Origin: an uncultured bacterium
GTDB taxonomy: Bacteria > Electryoneota > Electryoneia > Electryoneales > Electryoneaceae
Direction of reading: 5' to 3'
NCBI GenBank assembly: GCA_913009835.1
Contig: CAJVXH010000016.1
Span: 1 to 33,794, forward strand
Length of the DNA: 33,794 nt
This document shows, piece by piece, positions 31,823 to 33,794 of the stretch (positions are counted from its first letter, which is position 1; each line of letters starts with the position of its first letter). Below the pieces are notes generated by a model. It did no database searches, had not been told where the DNA came from, and saw only the letters and a list, made by a program, of their open reading frames with translations. The position numbers and the translations under genes were made by a program.

Positions 31823-33322
31823 TCATCGTCCAATTCGGGTGAGGAACTGGCTGGAGTCTGAGGCGGCTGATGCTGCGTCCGGCACATTCCCCGGAAACGG
31901 CTGCTTGATGAAGTAGAATGCGTCCTCAGCGATGACGGTTGCTGGTGCAAGTCCCAGACGGGCGACGAGCAGGTATTCACCCGAAGGATATCCAGCCGGG
32001 AGATAATGCTGGATCTCATCTACGATGATCGGAACTCCGGGCTCAATATTGACATAGCGTTGGATGGGGATGTTAGGGTTGTCAGCGGGGCCATAGACTG
32101 TGACCTGTCCGATGTAGGTGGTGCCTTGAGCCAAGGTGTTGGTGATGTTGGCGGAATAGCCGAACCAGCCTCCAGTTTCAGGGATAATTGTTGGTGAATT
32201 GAAGGGTGCGATGGAGAGAGAAACACCGACATTGGTAACGCGATCATTTTCCCACCAGCTAACCATATCATCGTTGTTATATGGTATTACGACATCCAGG
32301 TCACCGTCACCATCCAGATCCCCGATATCCATGTCCTGCCCCCCACCTCCAGGTATGTAGTATATCGTTTCATACACATCATTACCCTGGTTTTCGAATA
32401 AAAATACGGAACCACTGAGTTCATTGAGGAAATCAGTGTCACCATCTCGATCAAAATCTATTGGAATTACTTTCTCTGGTCCGGTCATCCCAAAAATGCC
32501 AGTGAAAACTTGAATGTACTCAAGATCTCCTACATTCTTGAAGTACTTCTGTGGATTAATGGAAACGCCAACAGCGAAGTCGTTGAAACCATCATCGTTG
32601 ATATCGTCGATGGCAATGTCATATACCTCACCGTTAATTGGGACTGTGAAACCTGGTTCAAAACCATCGTCGAATTCAAATATGTAGATATTATACATTA
32701 CATCAGTCCAAACCATGTCGAGATCGCCATCATTATCCAAATCACCGAGGTCATAAGGCCCAGTCAACTGTCCAAAATAAAGATCGTTGTAGATCGCTGT
32801 AGAATCGGAAAAGACAAGATTTCCCAGGTTTTCCCACCAGAACACACCTTCATCATCCAAATTACCAATACAACAAATGAAATCCATATCTCCGTCTGTA
32901 TCGACATCGGCAGCTTTCATATTCCAGTGACCAATGACTGGGTCTATAGGGTAGAGGAGGGAGAAAGTTCCGTCGCCGTTATTAACTCGAAAAGTCACTA
33001 TCGTATCTTCGCCACTTCCGCTGATGATATCGGTGTCACCGTCGTAATCAAGGTCGCCTGCCCAGAATTGGGGATAAAGAGGAAGGTTTTCTGCAATCAG
33101 ATGATAGGTGAATTCACCCGCGCCATCATTCTCCCACCATACAAGATCCCTAATCCCTGAAGCGATGACATCCCCGTCACCGTCGTTGTCCATGTCAACT
33201 ACCTGAACTCGCCATGCTCCTCCTAATTCGACTGGCAGAACATGTTCGATGGGCTGGGCTAAGGCAGCTGATACCAACGAGATACCCAGTACAATAGCAG
33301 CAAGAATTCGACGTATGTTCAC
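31823..33322 (-). CDS. Secreted FG-GAP/VCBS repeat protein with the shared beta module
   Basis: This 499-residue exported protein has a signal peptide (MNIRRILAAIVLGISLVSAALA). It has seven FG-GAP-type calcium-binding loops of the D-x-D-x-D-G-x-x-D kind (DMDNDGDGDV, DLDYDGDTDI, DVDTDGDMDF, DLDNDGDLDM, DINDDGFNDF, DFDRDGDTDF, DLDGDGDLDV), predicted to form an integrin-like beta-propeller. The shared ~105-residue module follows (SIAPFNS ... TGGWFGY ... AFYFIK). About 25 residues later the protein ends without a PNPFN sorting domain. The ORF track starts earlier at 33361, but a GTG at 33322 has GGGAGG 6 bases upstream and begins the signal peptide directly, so it is preferred. A binding or adhesion role is inferred. 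Confidence 0.85.
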   Translation of the reverse strand: MNIRRILAAIVLGISLVSAALAQPIEHVLPVELGGAWRVQVVDMDNDGDGDVIASGIRDLVWWENDGAGEFTYHLIAENLPLYPQFWAGDLDYDGDTDIISGSGEDTIVTFRVNNGDGTFSLLYPIDPVIGHWNMKAADVDTDGDMDFICCIGNLDDEGVFWWENLGNLVFSDSTAIYNDLYFGQLTGPYDLGDLDNDGDLDMVWTDVMYNIYIFEFDDGFEPGFTVPINGEVYDIAIDDINDDGFNDFAVGVSINPQKYFKNVGDLEYIQVFTGIFGMTGPEKVIPIDFDRDGDTDFLNELSGSVFLFENQGNDVYETIYYIPGGGGQDMDIGDLDGDGDLDVVIPYNNDDMVSWWENDRVTNVGVSLSIAPFNSPTIIPETGGWFGYSANITNTLAQGTTYIGQVTVYGPADNPNIPIQRYVNIEPGVPIIVDEIQHYLPAGYPSGEYLLVARLGLAPATVIAEDAFYFIKQPFPGNVPDAASAASDSSQFLTRIGR

Positions 33323-33668
33323 GATAAACCTCCCTCTGATTAGGTGTCTGATGCAAAACATAAGATGGTTATTCGGAATCGCTAAGTCCAGTGTGGGCGG
33401 ACGATTTTCTTATTATTGCTGATAATCGTTGCGAACATGCCCCTGTGATGCCGCCGTCTTTTCAACAGTTCACGGGGATACTCAATCTCGAGAAGCAAAT
33501 AGGGTGTCATTCTGAGCGAAGCGAAGAATCTAGCTGTTTCATACGTCAGAGATGGTGCGTGGAATACGGTTGAGCGTGCAATTGGTTCGCTCTAACTTCC
33601 TCTCACGCGCACACATACTTCTACGTATTATCATGCTCGATACTCGTCAACTAGATCCTTCACTTCGT
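33323..33668. other. Intergenic region before the transposase fragment
   Basis: No gene is visible in these 346 bases. They contain a CATTCTGAGCGAAGCGAAGAATCT repeat (33504-33533) and a CATGCCCCTGTGATG segment similar to others in the 31.4-31.8 kb region. Confidence 0.5.
33504..33533 (+). repeat. CATTCTGAGCGAAGCGAAGAATCT intergenic repeat
   Basis: GTGTCATTCTGAGCGAAGCG followed by AAGAATCTAG closely matches an interspersed repeat familiar from many unrelated bacterial genomes, where it behaves like a small mobile or REP-like element. Only one copy is seen here. Confidence 0.6.
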
Positions 33669-33794
33669 TCAGCGACTGTATTCCGGAGTCAAGTTAGTTG
33701 TCTCCATATTCGGGTCTACGAAAGGCTTCATATCGCGCATCATCTGGTTGAGAATGACCAGCATTTTTCGTGAGATCGCGACGATGGCCACTTT
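33669..33794 (-). mobile_element. C-terminal end of an IS110-type transposase (runs off the window)
   Basis: The last 41 codons before a TGA are visible. They begin KVAIVAISRKMLVILNQMMRD. This matches the end of IS110-family transposases, where a KVAL.A.MRKLL.ILN.M.RD pattern closes the C-terminal (Transposase_20) region. The remainder lies beyond the right edge, so intactness cannot be judged. IS110 enzymes are DEDD recombinases, and their elements usually lack terminal inverted repeats. The call rests on this short motif. Confidence 0.7.

Overview
This is a bacterial window of about 34 kb. It most likely comes from the FCB superphylum outside classical Bacteroidota (a Calditrichota, Marinimicrobia, Zixibacteria or Electryoneota-like lineage). 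The main reason is that six large secreted proteins end in a type IX secretion (T9SS) type A sorting domain of the form Y/W-PNPFN followed by an ~80-residue beta domain with a S(G)xYF/L motif near its end. Exact taxonomy cannot be fixed from the sequence alone. GC content looks close to 50% throughout, and genes are well spaced by intergenic DNA rich in repeats.

Layout, left to right, with almost everything on the minus strand: a MAM/jelly-roll type secreted protein (395-3292) with an intrinsic terminator; two tandem paralogous KP43-like subtilisins (3662-5878, 6041-8296); a short secreted protein (8685-9434); an NHL beta-propeller protein (9621-11009); uvrC (11089-12990); an eleven Asp-box beta-propeller protein (13267-15639) and a small secreted protein (15711-16136); a giant gingipain-family (C25) protein (16615-22464); a SUMF1-fold lipoprotein (22916-24085); an M6 metallopeptidase, the only substantial plus-strand gene (24744-26855); a polyphosphate cluster sixA-ppk-ppx (31438 down to 27050); an FG-GAP protein (31823-33322); and the 3' end of an IS110-type transposase running off the right edge (33669-33794).

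Functionally this is a secretome island. Serine, cysteine-family and metallo-peptidases sit beside beta-propeller and adhesin-like proteins, most tagged for T9SS export and surface attachment, with a lipoprotein of the GldJ/GldK fold class. Six otherwise unrelated secreted proteins share one ~105-residue beta module that I cannot match to a named domain. Four carry it just before the sorting domain; in the other two it lies at or within about 25 residues of the C terminus. Housekeeping genes (uvrC; ppk/ppx/sixA) are interspersed.

The most unusual feature is in the intergenic DNA. At nine or more sites there are short direct-repeat arrays whose unit sequences differ (GGCCATA, GGCTATA, GACTCAR, AATCAGT, CTCCAGA, GGAGTCN, CAYAGCT) but whose period is always 7 bp. 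At several sites the array is followed by an AAARGAYAGG-like linker and then a GC-rich hairpin (GGCCCGTGCTTG-loop-CAAGCGCGG). Some arrays abut or overlap start or stop codons. This composite element, and the shared beta module, are the two best candidates for something not previously described.
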